A DNA stretch of 64,000 nt from Balaenoptera acutorostrata (GCF_949987535.1 NC_080070.1:11280016-11344015), one strand, 5' to 3'; shown: positions 24,259-35,850, counted from the first letter of the stretch. Notes: generated by a model from the letters alone, not told the origin. Made by a program: numbers and translations.

Positions 24259-24281
24259 TTTATTGGTGGTATGCCATTCTT

Positions 24282-24839
24282 AATTTATTCCATAAAGCCT
24301 CCTTTTCAGATAGCTGTGACATCTTTGTGTTTCCCCTTTTGCCCATTTGTCTTAGTTCGTCTCTGCCTGGTTCACTAATATTAACTCAGAATGAGGAATG
24401 TCTCTTACAGATTTTCTCCTTGATATTTTGTTTTCCTTTATATTTTTCACTTTCTGAGTCAGTCAGTGCTTCCTTGATTCAACGTTAAAATCACCTATTT
24501 CAGTCTTTTTAGTTATCCTGTCAGTCATGCCCACATGTGTTTCAGTTTCCTGAGACCTTTGAAGAAACTGTAATATCTCATGTAACTTCTGATATTCTTT
24601 TACTGTTGTATATAGTCTTTGGGGTTTTTACTGGACATAGGAAGGTGGTTTTAAAGCATGCTTCCTTATGCTTAGGAGGTTAAGGAATTAGTTGCAGTAT
24701 TTAATTAATGCCTTAGAAAGTCACCGAAAAACAGGTTTTTCCATAAATGTAGATGTGTTAGGATATAAGATAGCAATATGTTGTAAATATACTGATAAAA
24801 ATGTAAAATAATTTAAAATATTATAAAAATTAAACAGTG
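24282..24839. other. Intron, no gene seen
   Basis: Single-copy-looking sequence. The open frame 24168-24488 spans the L1 edge and is not a gene. Confidence 0.6.
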
Positions 24840-24945
24840 TTATTAAGCCCAATTTTATGATGTGGAAACTGAGGCCCATAAAGCTTAAATGACTTAAGGA
24901 AAATGGTAGAACTATTTAGAGACAGCTCTTGTATCAATGTCCATG
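24840..24945 (+). repeat. MIR fragment
   Basis: 'ccaattttatgatgtggaaa' and 'ctgaggcccataaagcttaa' match the MIR core. Confidence 0.6.
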
Positions 24946-26000
24946 TTTTCTATAAAAATTTTTTATTGAAACTGGGACTCAGTTACTACTGTTGCTCTTA
25001 AACAGATTACATCTTTGGTCTGTTGGACAGGACAGTTGTTTTTTGCATGAGGTATTTAGCATCCCTGGGAATGAATGCCAGTATCACCAGCAATGTGATA
25101 ATGGTCAGTGTGAGAACCAAACACTCTCCCTTCACATTTCCATCATGTCACTCCCTTTCACCCACATTTCTGGGGTGGCAAGAGTAGAACTGCAGTAGTT
25201 GGGCCAGACCAAGAATGACCAAACTGGTAAATTATTACATTACATAAAATCTATTTATAGGACATGGAATTGAGCCAAGATAGAACATTGAAGAACCAAG
25301 GTGATTTGGTAACAGAAAGATAGCAAGGGCATGGGTAGGCTGTAAGTATTAAGAATGTCGTCTTTGTGCTATGACAAAAGTGAGTCTTTTGGCACTCCGA
25401 AAACTGATGCCATCAACACAAGGCCATGTTCTTGACAGGGTGGCGAAAACTACCCTCGTCATAAGTCAGGAATAGGCCTCTAGATCTTAGTTCTGATATT
25501 ATCTTCTCTGTGAATTCTTCCAGATCCTGGAAGAACATGGTATGGTATCCTAACGATGGTCAAGAGTATTGGAACACGGTGTGGGCCAAAGACCCTGTTA
25601 GCTCTGCGGTTACAAAGATAAGACTTGGTTGAAGAGATACAGTGAACTCCAGTATAAATGATGAGTGAGACTTGCAGTAACATTGAGTTGATGCTAGGCC
25701 ACTAGTTTTCTATTAGAGACATAACAAGATTATTCTAGGCCAGCTGGTAATTCTACAGCACTGTAAACTGCAGGCGCGGAGACAGAGATCCAGGCAGACT
25801 ATTGTCTCCTTGTTCTTTCATTGTATCTTTTTCAGAAGTGGGAAAGATAAGATTTTTTTTATTTTTTGGAAATAACATGAGTTATTAAAGAATATCTTTT
25901 ATTAAATCATTGTTTCTTGATGATATTTTCCTATTGTCATCTAACAGTGGCATGACCATACCCATATTTCTGCAGACTCAGTCAATGGGCAAGGGTAGTC
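24946..26000. other. Intron, no gene seen; possible MER20-like patch at 25035-25120
   Basis: 'aggacagttgttttttgcat' followed by 'tatttagcatccctgg' weakly resembles the complement of MER20-type hAT elements. The rest is unassigned; open frames 24992-25198 and 25480-25683 lack domains. Confidence 0.4.
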
Positions 26001-26016
26001 TGTCTAAACTTTTTTT

Positions 26017-26309
26017 TTTTTTTTTTAATTTATTTTATTTATTTTTGGCTGTGTTGGGTCTTCGTTGTTGCACGTGGGTTTTCTCTAGTTGCAGAGAGCA
26101 GGGGCTACTCTTCATTGCGGTGCGTGGGCTTCTCATTGTGGTGGCTTCTCTTATTGTGGAGTACGGGCTCTAGGTGTGTGGGCTTCAGTAGTTGTGGCGC
26201 GCGGGCTTTGTTGCTCCATGGCACGTGGGATCTTCCCGGACCAGGGCTCAAACCCGTGTCTCCTGAATTGGCAGGCAGATTCTTAACCACTGTACCACCG
26301 GGGAAGCCC
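26017..26309 (-). mobile_element. CHR-type SINE, antisense
   Basis: Poly-T tail, body and head ending 'ccaccggggaagcc'. The target duplication TGTCTAAACTTTTTT starts at 26001 and at 26310. More diverged than its neighbour. Confidence 0.95.
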
Positions 26310-26360
26310 TGTCTAAACTTTTTTAACCTGTGGTCATTTTGTTAAATATAAGATGCCATA

Positions 26361-26669
26361 GGGCTTCCCTGGTGGCGCAGTGGTTGAGAATCTGCCTGCC
26401 AATGCAGGGGACACGGGTTCGAGCCCTGGTCTGGGAAGATCCCACATACCACGGAGCAACTGGGCCCGTGAGCCACAATTGCTGAGCCTGCGCGTCTGGA
26501 GCCTGTGCTCCGCAACAAGAGAGGCCGTGATAGTGAGAAGCCCGCGCACCGCGATGAAGAGATGGCCCCCACTTGCCACAACTAGAGAAAGCCCTCGCAC
26601 AGAAACGAAGACCCAACACAGCCATAAATAAATAAATAAATAAAGACTTTCTATTAAAAAAAAAAAAAA
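26361..26669 (+). mobile_element. CHR-type SINE, sense
   Basis: Near-consensus copy from 'gggcttccctggtggcgcag' to an (AAAT)n and A15 tail. Target duplication AGATGCCATA at 26351-26360 and 26670-26679. It lies 51 bp from the preceding SINE in the opposite orientation. Open frames on both strands here are SINE sequence. Confidence 0.95.
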
Positions 26670-26679
26670 AGATGCCATA

Positions 26680-27752
26680 AATGTTATATCTAATAGCAGA
26701 AAATTTCTCATCATTTTACACCTCATCATAATGTCTGTTGCTTCTATAAATGTGTTTCAGTTACATTTTAGGAGACTGAGTATTTGGGTTTGAATATATT
26801 TTTTCCCAGTCAAAATAATGGGAAACGGGCTTTTGGTTGACATTTGAATAGGATGTCTGATTTTTCTTAAATGGACTACTGATGTTAAGCAGGAAATGCT
26901 TGTGTTTTAATTCCAATTTAAAGACAAAGACACTGATTCTCAAATAGTGTGGGTGGGAGGTATAGGTAGGTATATTACTTAGGCAGAGATGTCAAATAAC
27001 TTAATACTTAGTCTTGGCTATCAGTAGTGTGCCTTTTAGTTTTTAAGTTTTTATAAATGAAGCGATAATGTTTTCATGAACTAACTATGCAGATTATTTT
27101 TTGAGTTGTTAGTTTGCATATATGAATGTCTTACCAAGGCATACAAATTAAATTATGTTATATAGCCCTGGCTTTTTCATATATTTGTAATAATGGTCAC
27201 ATAATGTTGTACATGTGAGAGACCTCTCGAAGTGCTAAAAGAAATATTTTAATGTAAAGTGTTAGTATTTTGTTTTACTCTGTAAAGTTGTTAACTGAAA
27301 AGCTTTTTAATAACTATCCTCACTAACATTGCTTTTAAAATGATTTCTAATCATTTTATTTCCATAAGTGTACAATTTATGAACCTAGATTTGATTCGTA
27401 ATCAAAATTAATTATAGTATCCTTGTGAGTTTGACAGTGCCTTGGGTTCAATTCTATTTAAATTTAACAGTCTCCACAGATGTTTTTAATCTTCAGTTAA
27501 AAACATCTGTGTGGCTGTACCTAATCTCATGTATCTTGTTATTTTCTCTTAGCTGTGTCTCTTTCCCAGTTCCACCCAGCCACATGCCAACAACTTTTAG
27601 ACATGGTAAAATTAATTGATTTAGAGAAAATGGCAAACAGGACTGTGAGAAATTATAAAACATTAGCAAGTTTGACTCTTATGCCAGACAGAGGAAATTG
27701 TATGAATATATAAAGCTCAGCTCCATTTATTGGTATACTTTTTTAAGTGAAA

Positions 27753-27753
<1 letters not shown>
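26680..27753. other. Intron, AT-rich, no gene seen
   Basis: AT-rich single-copy-looking sequence; the frames 26761-26943 and 27425-27619 lack support. Confidence 0.6.

Positions 27754-27848
<95 letters not shown>
27754..27848. repeat. (CA)n microsatellite, about 47 units
   Basis: An uninterrupted AC/CA dinucleotide run of about 94 bp, followed by an imperfect C/A-rich tail (CCACACCACC...). Its length and purity predict high polymorphism. The His/Thr-repeat frame over it is an artefact. Confidence 0.98.
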
Positions 27849-28570
27849 ACACCACCCCACCCCCCAGAATAGTAAATTCTTAGGCTTAAGCATCAAGACT
27901 AATTAACATATGCTGAGCTATAAAGGCTTTGTGAAGGGAATTATAGACAGGCAGTTTCCATTGACAGCTGAGTGACAGGTTCTTCACTTTGGTAGGCTTA
28001 CCCTTTTAGCATCTCAGCAAGGGAATGATGAGACAGGCAGGGGACATTATGTGAAACTGTCTCTTGAATACACCTCATTCTTAGGCTTGCCTCAATCATA
28101 GTCCTTTCAAATTGTCTATATTTTTCAAAGCCTGTCTTGTTTGAATTTGTGTAACATACTTAAGGCATTTAAAAAGGGGGAGCCTATCTATGCCCTTTAA
28201 ATTTTTAAGCCCTCCGAAGTGCCTCACATGTGACTCCTGGGCCAGCCCAGCCTGTCTCTTCTCTAACTGTGATCTCTGGGGCCTCTGTGACTGTTTCTCT
28301 TCCCTCATTCATCTGGATCATGGAACCCCTTACTCATCAATCTTCCCCCAGGGTTCCCCACCTGTAGCTGTTGGGTATTCCTTCCTTTGTTCTTTTCTTG
28401 CAGAGCTTGATTGAAACAATGTTATCATAATTTTCCTCCTTATCCCTATTAATATGTAATATGTGATCTCCTGCAACCTGAAGTCTTGGTCATTCCTTCT
28501 GGGATCCTTAGGAATTAGTAGGTTCTCATGAAAGTTTATATGACTCCGGTGTCTAATCCTTCTTTTAGAT
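27849..28570. other. Intron, no gene seen
   Basis: Single-copy-looking sequence with no recognisable feature; the overlapping frames at 28096-28414 are unsupported. Confidence 0.6.
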
Positions 28571-28630
28571 ACTTGGTATAAAAAAGATTTATACCAAGTG
28601 TCACATGATAACTTGGTATAAAAAAGATTT
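28571..28630. repeat. 20-bp direct repeat, 40-bp period, with inverted copy between
   Basis: The same 20-mer (ACTTGGTATAAAAAAGATTT) occurs at 28571-28590 and 28611-28630. Between them, 28591-28599 (ATACCAAGT) is the reverse complement of its first nine bases, so the block can fold or slip. Confidence 0.9.
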
Positions 28631-28939
28631 CTGTGATCAAATGAGTTTGTGAAATTTGACATTCTCTATGTCCCTCTTGGAAATTCACCATGCACAGTAT
28701 CATTCTAAGTAAGTCTGCCAAAATTTTAATTTTGTTGATCTTAGTGTTATGGCTTCTCAAGTGAGTTTCACCATTGAAAAACTACCCTTTACCCACTAAC
28801 AGTTAAAGTAGTATATTGGTTTCCAACAGGCTAAAGTGTATTTGGATGCTTATAAGTTTGTTGTACTATTTCAGGTTTTCTCTACTTTTAAAAATTGATG
28901 AGAGAAATAATCAATATAACCTTGAAAAGAGTAATAGCT
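28631..28939. other. Intron, AT-rich, no gene seen
   Basis: Nothing recognisable. Confidence 0.6.
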
Positions 28940-29195
28940 GACAATTACTTTAACGTGCTCACAATATGACAGACTTTTATATGTACTTTCATTTATAAAT
29001 TCATTTAATCCTTGCATCAAATTTTATTAGGTTGGAACTGTCACCTACATTTTACAGATGAGTATGGAAGCACAAAGAGGTTGAGTAACTTGCCCAGGCT
29101 TACACAACTAGGAAAAATGGTTTAAGCAGGCTCCAAACAGGCATTCTGGCCCCAGAATCCGTGCTCTTTTCTAGCCATTATGCCATAATCCTCTA
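28940..29195 (+). repeat. MIR, nearly full length
   Basis: In order: 'gctgacaattactttaacgt', 'aaattcatttaatccttgca', 'acattttacagatgagtatg', 'gaggttgagtaacttgccca', 'ccagaatccgtgctctttt'. Forward orientation. Confidence 0.85.
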
Positions 29196-31929
29196 GTTGA
29201 AAGGAGGGAGTTTTCTCAAAGTAAAGTGACGATCAGTTCCACATGCTGAGGAAATCCTGTGGCCTCCTTTTCTTTGTGAGCATTCAGTTTTCCTTTTCAG
29301 GTCCTGCTTAGTTCTGAGTAATTGAACAATAAGCTCCACCACGCTTACCTTCAGTGCCCCCACTCCTACCCCACCACGTCCTTGCTCTTCTGGGGAGAGT
29401 TGGCAGGGAGTGCTGATGGAGGCCAAGTCCATCCTTGGCATATTTGTGGTGGGTGTGAAGGAATGGCACCTGGACAAGACCAGATCTCTGCGTCTAGATA
29501 CTTAGAGGAGTATTATAAAATAGAAGCTTATACAAGCATCCTAGTAGAGGAAGAATCTCTGTAGCTCTTTGTTTTGAGGGTTCCCAAGACCACCTCCCCG
29601 TTCTGTAATTCACTAGAGGACTCCTCATGTAGTCAGCCTCTCGCTGTCATAAATCACAGCTGTGAGTATAGGAAGCAGAATCAGCAAAGGAAAATTCTGG
29701 AGGAATTGAGTCACCAGTTGCAAGAGCCCTTTCCCAGTGGAGTCAGGTAGGATGTGCTTAATCAAATTGTAACAAGTGTGATGTGTTGTCACTAGGGAAG
29801 CTCATTCCAGACGCAATGCCCAAAATTTTACTGGGGGCAAAAAGAAAGCAGGTGCTTAGCATAAACCACATTGTTTGTACAAATAATTTAGGCACAGTGA
29901 GCCACTGTTGGGGAAAGTTGTTTATCAGTGTAAGGAACTGTTTACCATTCAGGTCCTCCAGGTGTTAGTCCAAAGGCCAACCATGCAAGCAGGCTTTACA
30001 AAAGCATTCTTGAGCCTGCTGTGTGAAGTCTTTTGGACACCCTGTTCCACTGGGAACTCTGGCTCTGCTTTTAGGAAGGAAGCCATCATTTTGAGACCCT
30101 GTGTTGTTTTAAAATAACTTTTGACTTCTGTTAATGGAAGTGGTGGCTTTCTTGTTTCAAACGTTTAAAGTTTTCGTTCAATGCCGTGTTGAAAGGAAAG
30201 GTTATTTTACAACACCCAGGGCGGTGAAGATTATAGCAGATTAGAATATCTCTTTATGTTTGGGATTGAATGGAGAATTGCTACAAGGTTAAATTACATT
30301 TGTTCTCTTCTTTTATACACTGTCTAGAAAAACAGAAAGAAAACACTGGATTATATTAGGCAACTTGTTACTTAGAATATTTAAGAGTTTAATCATGTGA
30401 CATTCTTGCTGAAGAAATTGTTACTTGTCAGCTGTCATTTGATAATTTAAAGAAAACTTTTTAGTTTGAAAAGTAGAAATGTTTTTAGAAGTCTGGTAAA
30501 TAAAACTGAGGTAGTAATCTACCATAGTATGCTTTATACAATAAAGAGGAAAGTGGGAAATGGTTACTTTGTGATTACATCTCTACAGAGTAAAAAGACA
30601 ATTTTCATACCTGTGTCAAGGAACATAGATCATTTAGATTTCAATCAGCTTTATATAACTATTCCCCTTCTTAGCAAATTTGAGAACAAGTTTGGGCTAA
30701 TTTTAGATCTCTGTCTTTGATTATTCAGAGTATAAGTCATTTTGCTTTATGCCTGCTGTGCTCTTAATCTGGCAGGCAGTTTCTTATTACAGAGTTCCGG
30801 TCAATTCAGTTTAATTAAAAATGTAATGTATTCAATTTTTTTAAGACTCTTGAGTACATCTCCCTAAATATTTTTAAATGTATACTAACATACAGGAAGA
30901 AAGGCTACTTCAGCAGTGGATAGGGGAAAATAAAGTGTGTGGGAGCTAGAATTTTAAGACCCCATAAAGCTCTTATTATCATTGCTTATTTTTAAAAGAA
31001 GTATCAATCTTCTAATGTGATGGGATAATAAATTGTATTTCCTCTTTTCAGAGCCAACTTGAAAGGTGGTCTTTGACATCTTCTTGCCTCCTTTTCTTTA
31101 CCCTTGATTGACACCTGTTTCCCCTCTCAGAAGTGTCCGTTTCTTTCATACTGTCCTTTAACTCCTTAGTCCTCCGTTGGGTGAACCACTTCCAGTCTCA
31201 ACCCTGCTTCACACTCCAAAATTATCTTAACTTTCTTTTCCCTTCCTCTCCAATGAAAGTCATCTTTTCCTTAATGAAATTGATCTGTTTGTGATTAAGA
31301 AGGAAGTATGGCAAGTAAGTTAATTCACAGCAAGAAATTCATGATGAATTATCTTTCCTGATACTTATAATTTAAAAGAAGAAATTTTTTTTCACCCTCA
31401 TACACCAGTAGGAATATTCATATTTACAGCCTTGCCTGGAAAGGCAGGAAACTCTGGCAACATCTACCAAGGGTTATAAAAAAATGTTCTTATAATTTCC
31501 CCAGTAATTTCATTTTAAGAATTCAATTCTAAGAAAATAACCAGAAATAAACACTTCTATACAGAGATATTGATCAGAACGGTATGTTTAATAGCCAAAA
31601 AAAAGTGAATTATGTCATGAATGTAAATGATAAATATAGTGACAATATAATGAGTTGGGAAAGCAGAAAAAAGGGATGAGAAGGGTAGCTAAGCACTCAC
31701 TGCCCATTTCAGATGTGTGTGGGGGCTCTGAGGGTCCCAAGCCCTGGGCTACAGCGGAATCAGCATGGAGTCAGTCAGGGGTCATGTCTGTCTAAAAGCT
31801 AAAGGATTTTCAGGTATTTAAAACGGGAGAAAAGCAACTAGATGAAGGTTCAGTATAAATATAAAGGTGTTTTTCTGCTTAAACCTTCCAAAATACCCAA
31901 AGTTTAATTAAGCAGGGTTGAGTACAAAG
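29196..31929. other. Intron, no gene seen
   Basis: About 2.7 kb, mostly single-copy-looking. CT-rich 31070-31260 may be a diverged repeat. Open frames such as 29322-29564, 29908-30117 and 30466-30720 have no domain, no conserved start context and no splice framing; left as chance. Confidence 0.55.
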
Positions 31930-32150
31930 CATGGTAGGTTACGAGTATGGGCTTCAGATGACATACTATGTCCTAAATCAGCTGTGTGACTTTGGGCAGG
32001 TTATTTAATCTCTCTAAACTTCAGTTTACGCATCTTAAAATGTGATAATTACATTTACCTTGTAAGGTTGCCTTAGAGATTCAAGAACATAATTCATATA
32101 AAGTGACTCATATCTCATATAACAAGATGTGTACTCAAATGTTACTTTTT
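31930..32150 (-). repeat. MIR, reverse orientation
   Basis: 'agctgtgtgactttgggcag', 'gttatttaatctctctaaac', 'ttcagtttacgcatcttaaa' and 'ccttgtaaggttgccttaga' are the complement of the MIR core. Confidence 0.85.
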
Positions 32151-33069
32151 ATTATCGTTATTGATTTAGTGAGGAAGATAGTTAATTATCAACAGATCAC
32201 AATTTTAAGATTCTAATTTTAAGATACTTTTGAGGTTATCTGATTTTTCAGAAAATTAAGTTATATGTTAGGAAAATAATCTGTTTGTTGAAAAGCATTT
32301 TAGATTTTGTAGCTACAGACACATTGTATTTAATTCTGCTAGGTGAGAAGCTATATGCAAGTCACTCCAAATAAATGTTCAGAATTGGTGTGCATGGTAC
32401 CTGCAAGGAAATAACACTTCTAAACTCTTAACCTTATAAACACAGTCCGTAAAGTTACAGTAGAAGTCTCAGAGCCCCATAAAATTTTTGCAGGATAATT
32501 TTCACAAGTCCTTTCTTGTCCTGGCGAGATGGATAGGCACTAAATGACTTATCCTAAAATGAATAAGCTAATAGCAAGTTTGGGAATGCTTTCACTGGAC
32601 TTGCCTCTTGTTTTAAGGAGGCCAAGTCTCTCTCTGGACAGAGTGCATGAAATAACAATTGATATGTTGTTATAATTTTTTTCCCAAAGGATTTGTTTCC
32701 TTTCCAATTAAGGAGTTTTAAAGGAGTCAGCATAATATAACCTGATAGGTTTTACGTGTGTTAAATGTAAAAACTCATTAACTTATTTTAGTTGAATTAT
32801 TGGCAAACAGTAAAATTAATTGAGAATGACAGTCTAACGGCTTTTGCATTGATCTTTTGAAATTAGGTTGATTAATGACGCTCATTGTCTTGTAATAATT
32901 TCTTAGAAGTTGTCAGTGAATTCAAAAATCGTTTTGTAAGCCTCCACACAAAGTTCTATGGGGAATATTAGCAATATTTTGCTTACTCTAGCGATCTTTG
33001 ATGCGAGGTGGTGTGACTGTAGCATCTATGTTTCTAGAGATTGTTCGGAAGTGTTGAAGTGAGAATTTG
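32151..33069. other. Intron, AT-rich, no gene seen
   Basis: Single-copy-looking sequence; nothing recognisable. Confidence 0.6.
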
Positions 33070-33240
33070 CTTTGTGTTCATCTCTGTGCCCAGTGCTTTC
33101 TGGGCATTATACAGGGCATCTCAACAGCACTGTTAGTTTGCATGCTAGGTCCATTACAGATAAGGAAAAGGGAGTTCGCAGAGATTTTTTTTAAAGGCCT
33201 GAAACTTTCCCCTCATATTAAATTCCTCAAACATATACAG
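33070..33240 (+). repeat. MIR-like fragment
   Basis: 'tgtgcccagtgctttctggg', 'ccattacagataaggaaaag' and adjacent bases follow the MIR order with strong divergence. Confidence 0.45.
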
Positions 33241-33284
33241 AGTTTGGTGGTTAAAATCACAAAAACTATTTGTGGGCTTGGAAT

Positions 33285-33610
33285 GGGGATTGGTTGATAA
33301 ACTACAGCCCACAGGACAAATCTCGTCTGCTGTCTGCTTTTGTATAGCTGGCAACCTAAGAATGGTTTTTACAGTATTAAATGGTTGGAAAAAAATCAAA
33401 AGAATAATAATATTTCATAACGTGAAAATTATGTGAAATTCACATTTCAGTTTTTTTGGAACACAGCCATTCCTAATCATTTTTTTTTGTCTGTAGATGT
33501 TTCCATGATACAAAGGGAGAGCTGAGTAGTTGGGACAGAGGCCCTTTGGCATGCAAAGCCTAAAAGAATTACTGTCTGGCCCTTTACAGAAAAACTTTGC
33601 TGATGCCTGG
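33285..33610 (+). mobile_element. hAT-type DNA transposon remnant, copy 2
   Basis: Starts 'ttggttgataaactacagcc', has 'ttttggaacacagccattcc' and 'gagctgagtagttgggacag' inside, and ends 'aactttgctgatgcctggtc', an imperfect complement of its start. Longer relative of the copy at 9718-9930. Confidence 0.7.
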
Positions 33611-33614
33611 TCTA

Positions 33615-33780
33615 GAGTGGTAATTTATCTCAGGCTTTTATAAATGACTTTATTCATTATTGAATGCTTACTACTTGCCGTGTCCTGTGTTGGGTTCTTG
33701 TATGCAGATGCAATAATGAACAAAGGGACATAGTGGGTACCTTCATGGAGCTTACAGCTGAAAGCTAATATTTTGATTAA
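33615..33780 (-). repeat. L2 3'-end fragment, reverse orientation
   Basis: 'tattcattattgaatgctta' followed by 'accttcatggagcttacagc' is the complement of the L2 terminus. Confidence 0.55.
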
Positions 33781-33787
33781 TATTTTA

Positions 33788-33929
33788 ATAGTCATAAGGT
33801 AGATGTAATAATACAATTATTTGGTCATTAATAAAATGTTGTAATATTCGTAAGGTAGACTATTAATAATTCAAATAATAATAAAATTATTTGGTTAACT
33901 AATCTAATAATAAAATTATTTGGTTAATC
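33788..33929. repeat. Local imperfect repeats, AT-rich
   Basis: The block 'ataataaaattatttggtta' occurs twice (ending near 33897 and 33926) and a variant precedes it near 33808-33825. 'taaggtagatgtaata' and 'taaggtagactattaata' are a second repeated pair. Consistent with local duplication. Confidence 0.7.
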
Positions 33930-34589
33930 TGAGTATTTACCATAACCCTTACTTGAACCTTTTTTCTTTTTAAAATATCCCACACTGAACATAAACCTTT
34001 GCTTTTTAGATGACTTGTGATTTTACTGAGATTAGGATCATGTATTATGAGCATATATTTTTGTGTTTGCTATAGCTATAGTTGCCGGCACTATTGGAAA
34101 TTAACTTGAACTCTTACCATTCCAGGGCATGTTCTGAAAACTGTTTATTGCTAAATTTTACGAAGTTCCTGATATCAGTTTGTTTCCTTGTCATTTTTCT
34201 TTCTATTGAGAAATAATGACTCATTAAAAAATACTGTGAATTATTTATGTAGTACTTTATACTGCTATATTTGTTAAGCCTCAGTGGTACATTTGTATTT
34301 CACTTTACCTGATTGGATGTTCACTTTGTTAACATTAATGTATTGTTGAATTTTAGTTTATATAATTGCATATGAAGCACTAATATTTGTCACCATTTTA
34401 AGAATCTGTATTAATCATACTTTAAAATAAGTGTTACATAGTTTCCTAATGGCAGCAGGTAGCATAGTGCCTGAAAAAATAATGTCATTGTTGCTTTTCT
34501 GGGTCAGACTCATAGTCTGATTTATCCACATTAATATTTTAGAGAAACGTACCATTAGTCCCATGAGGAGAGAAATGGTTTTAATCCAT
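33930..34589. other. Intron, AT-rich, no gene seen
   Basis: Single-copy-looking AT-rich sequence. Confidence 0.6.
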
Positions 34590-34720
34590 CCATCATTTAT
34601 CTATCCATCAAACTTCTGTAGACTGCTTGGTATGTGCTGGTATTGTCTTAGCAACTGAAATGCAGTGGTCAGTTTCCCTGTACTCAAGGAGCAGTGAGTC
34701 TTCTCTTGCCCGAAGATCCT
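34590..34720 (-). repeat. L2 3'-end fragment, reverse orientation
   Basis: 'gcttggtatgtgctggtatt' followed by 'ccctgtactcaaggagcagt' follows the complement of the L2 terminus. Confidence 0.5.
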
Positions 34721-35754
34721 GTGATCCCAAAGCTATAGGCAACGATTTGCCAGACATGAATTTTTGCCTGTGTGTGTGTGTGTGCGCGTGTGCGATTTGT
34801 TCCACTTTGGTTAATTTGCTCTGTTGGTTAATTTGGTTAATTTGCTTTCTCTCATCCTTGAAAACGCTTCGAATGGCAACTTTATATACTAGATTATATT
34901 TAACTTTCACTTACTCACCTGTTTGTCAGAGACCTTGCATTGTTTTATTCCTGAATTAAGAAGTCAGAAGTCCCCTCGTGCTCTGGTTTTACACACCTTT
35001 GCTTCTGTAAGGCATTGGAGAGAAAGGTGTCATTTCAAAAATATCGTTTCTTGCACCACCTCAGTTCACTAGTGCCAACAAGCTGGCACTTTTGTGGCAC
35101 TATATTTATAAATATTTTTCAGTGTTTTTCACTAGTTATCTATTGTAGCAAAGGCAAAGAACTTATAAATTCACTTCATTATGTCCAAAAGGTAATCCAA
35201 GAGACATATTTACACAGGCATCTCTCTTCCTGCTTCTTTTTACATGAGCATAAAAGGGTGCTGTAAAGGAATTTTATAGGACGTCTAACTTGATTTTACT
35301 TAAAATGTAGTTTATCATTAGTTCAGTATTAGTTTTTCTGTCGTGTGGGTAAACTTAGGAAGTCTGCTCGAAGAAACTCAAAGTTTTTTAGAAATAGTTT
35401 AATCTCAGGTGATTTCAGTGTGAATATATTTTATAACACTTGTGCCTGAGTCCTTAGGCTAATCTTGAATGTCACCACAGCAGTGATTTTTAAAGACCAT
35501 TAATGTAGTATAATCTGTACTTTTTTGAGTAAAATGATTGTCGTAATCAGATCATTATTGTGATAGTCTAACATCATTGCTGAGATGTCCTGTTATGTGA
35601 AATAATAAAGATAATGAGAATGATTCTAATGATCAAGGTATAATCCAGGCATGACAGGATATGTCTGATATTTTCTCTTTACTTTTATAGCTCTTGATCT
35701 TGTTCCTAGGCTGACATCATTACTTATTCCTACCTTTTATCTTATTTAACACAG
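34721..35754. other. Intron, short TG repeat, no gene seen
   Basis: A short impure (TG)n lies at 34767-34796 and a 'ggttaatttg' triplication at 34808-34848. Open frames across 34608-34959 and 35015-35266 show no recognisable domain. The last 50 bases form the acceptor region of the next exon. Confidence 0.6.
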
Positions 35755-35850
35755 GGATGTGAAATTATTTCAACTCCTGATCAATACCATACTGACTTTA
35801 CCAAGTGCCTTGAAGTGCTCCGAAATAAGATAGAAGAAAAAGGCCTACAG
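35755..35850 (+). CDS. TPK1: TPK1 coding exon (residues ~87-118)
   Basis: This 96-nt exon (32 codons, phase 0 on both sides) is bounded by acceptor TTTAACACAG and donor CAG|GTAAGA. The translation begins [10 protein letters not shown], continues [12 protein letters not shown] and ends EEKGLQ. Known of the family: the TPK motif around human D95-D100 supplies catalytic/metal-contacting residues; Gln96, Thr99 and Asp100 are kept here. Compared with the human protein as I recall it, this is the most diverged of the three exons (about 8 of 32 differ), including Tyr for Asp at position 97. The exon length is a multiple of three, so skipping would keep frame but delete the motif. It joins directly in frame to the exons 18 kb upstream and 25 kb downstream. 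Confidence 0.95.

Larger units (their letters stand above)
21183..24266 (-). mobile_element. 5'-truncated L1, about 3.1 kb, with extra 3' segment
   Basis: Reverse-oriented L1 flanked by a TGGTATGCCATTCTT target-site duplication (about 21167-21181 and 24267-24281). It begins, in its own sense, within ORF2 at 24266 and runs through reverse transcriptase and C-terminal regions to the 3' UTR, whose marker 'attggagtataactgcttta' starts near 21326. About 95-130 bp of AT-rich sequence separates the expected L1 end (about 21316) from a terminal T8 run at 21181-21188. Degenerate: several frameshifts and lost key residues, so it cannot be autonomous. Confidence 0.95.

Noticed and set aside
27698..27883. 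Open frame encoding His-Thr repeats
   Set aside because: Pure translation of the CA microsatellite.
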